Source: Caldiserica bacterium UBA646
Lineage (GTDB): Bacteria > Caldisericota > Caldisericia > Caldisericales > Caldisericaceae
DNA length: 5,468 nt
Direction: 5' to 3'
Assembly: GCA_002299965.1 (NCBI GenBank)
Contig: DBOM01000049.1
Coordinates: forward strand, 1-5,468
Shown here: positions 5,147 through 5,468 of the stretch, piece by piece
How positions within the stretch are numbered: position 1 is the stretch's first letter
Layout of the letters: each line of letters opens with the position of its first letter
Position numbers and translations under genes: made by a program
Notes under the pieces: generated by a model
Told to the model about the DNA's origin: nothing
The model's input: the letters and a program-made list of their open reading frames with translations, nothing else
Databases searched by the model: none

Positions 5147-5468
5147 TCCTCAAAATATTTTCTCAAAGCTTCCGGCAATTCATTGATAGGCACATTTGTT
5201 TTAAACGGCACAAATGGCTGTCCGTTTTGCGCAAAGATTTCTTTGCCTTTTTCGCTCAACAAATAGTCAACGAACTCAATGGCAAGCTCTTGATTCATAG
5301 CATTCTTCGGAATAGTAATGCCGTAACAAATAGGCGCACCTTTCACAACGTTGCCATCTTTCATTGTAAATGTCGCTTGTCCGTAAAAATCAGCATAATC
5401 AACACTACCAAAGCTCAGCTGGTCCGGAAGCTCCATATATCTCAAACCATTCTGCACAGCAACTGACA
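5143..5468 (-). CDS. wtpA: Tungstate/molybdate-binding protein WtpA, C-terminal part (cut at window edge)
   Basis: The reading frame is open from the right window edge to TGA at 5145-5143, giving about 107 residues. The signal peptide and first lobe are missing. The visible part runs SVAVQNGLRYMELPDQL, then YADFYGQATF, GAPICYGITIPKNA, a long helix ELAIEFVDYLLSEKGKEIF, and NGQPFVPF near the end. The order Y-x-ELP, YADFY, YGITIPKNA and FVxYLLSExG...NGQP is what I recall for the WtpA family, as opposed to the shorter ModA proteins. Family members bind tungstate or molybdate with high affinity outside the membrane and deliver it to WtpB. Archaeal WtpA/ModA proteins coordinate the metal octahedrally with carboxylates; the Glu in MELP is in about the right region to be one of them, but this cannot be confirmed here. 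It is the first visible gene of the operon; any promoter or Moco/Tuco riboswitch would lie outside the window. Confidence 0.88.
   Translation of the reverse strand, partial: SVAVQNGLRYMELPDQLSFGSVDYADFYGQATFTMKDGNVVKGAPICYGITIPKNAMNQELAIEFVDYLLSEKGKEIFAQNGQPFVPFKTNVPINELPEALRKYFEE

Noticed and set aside
3307..5466. Plus-strand open frames opposite wtpABC (for example 3307-3696, 3784-4050, 4802-5086, 5227-5466)
   Set aside because: They are antisense to well-supported transporter genes and show no domain features or ribosome binding sites.

Overview
The window is AT-rich (roughly 40% G+C by eye) and every convincing gene lies on the minus strand, so it reads from right to left. The genes are typical of an anaerobic, possibly thermophilic bacterium: a tungstate importer, a secreted 'stalk-domain' propeller protein and an O-antigen ligase-type membrane protein. 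The intergenic regions carry worn copies of the CATTGC/GATCGCCAC type of dispersed palindromic repeat known from many bacterial genomes. I cannot name the organism. Caldisericota-like or deep Firmicutes-like lineages would fit, but this is inference only.

Layout from right to left. (1) 5468-3294 is a tightly packed operon: the C-terminal part of the tungstate-binding protein WtpA, the permease WtpB and the ATPase WtpC. Both gene junctions overlap by 4 nt. A strong intrinsic terminator at 3221-3255 follows. (2) 3293-2803 is a 491-nt intergenic region with no credible gene. It holds the terminator, a repeat-derived element of about 220 bp, two copies of a 35-bp repeat, and a candidate promoter for the next gene. 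(3) 2802-793 encodes a 669-residue secreted protein with a signal peptide, an eight-repeat PQQ-like beta-propeller, two PEGA-like repeats and a C-terminal copper-amine-oxidase-N-type stalk domain. (4) 792-559 is a 234-nt intergenic region with a possible terminator, a perfect 20-bp inverted repeat around one central base, and a second copy of the hairpin-plus-GAAAAAAGCGC repeat also found after the wtp operon. (5) 558-1 is the N-terminal 186 codons of an O-antigen ligase/polymerase-type membrane protein, cut by the window edge.

How the genes work together: WtpA captures tungstate (or molybdate) outside the membrane, WtpB forms the channel and WtpC powers uptake, supplying metal for tungsto- or molybdopterin enzymes that are not encoded here. 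The propeller protein and the ligase-like protein are both envelope proteins, but a terminator and their own candidate promoters separate them from the wtp operon and from each other, so a shared function is not supported. No clearly new system is visible. The most unusual material is non-coding: paired dispersed repeats whose hairpin stems have changed on both arms while the flanking sequence stayed identical.
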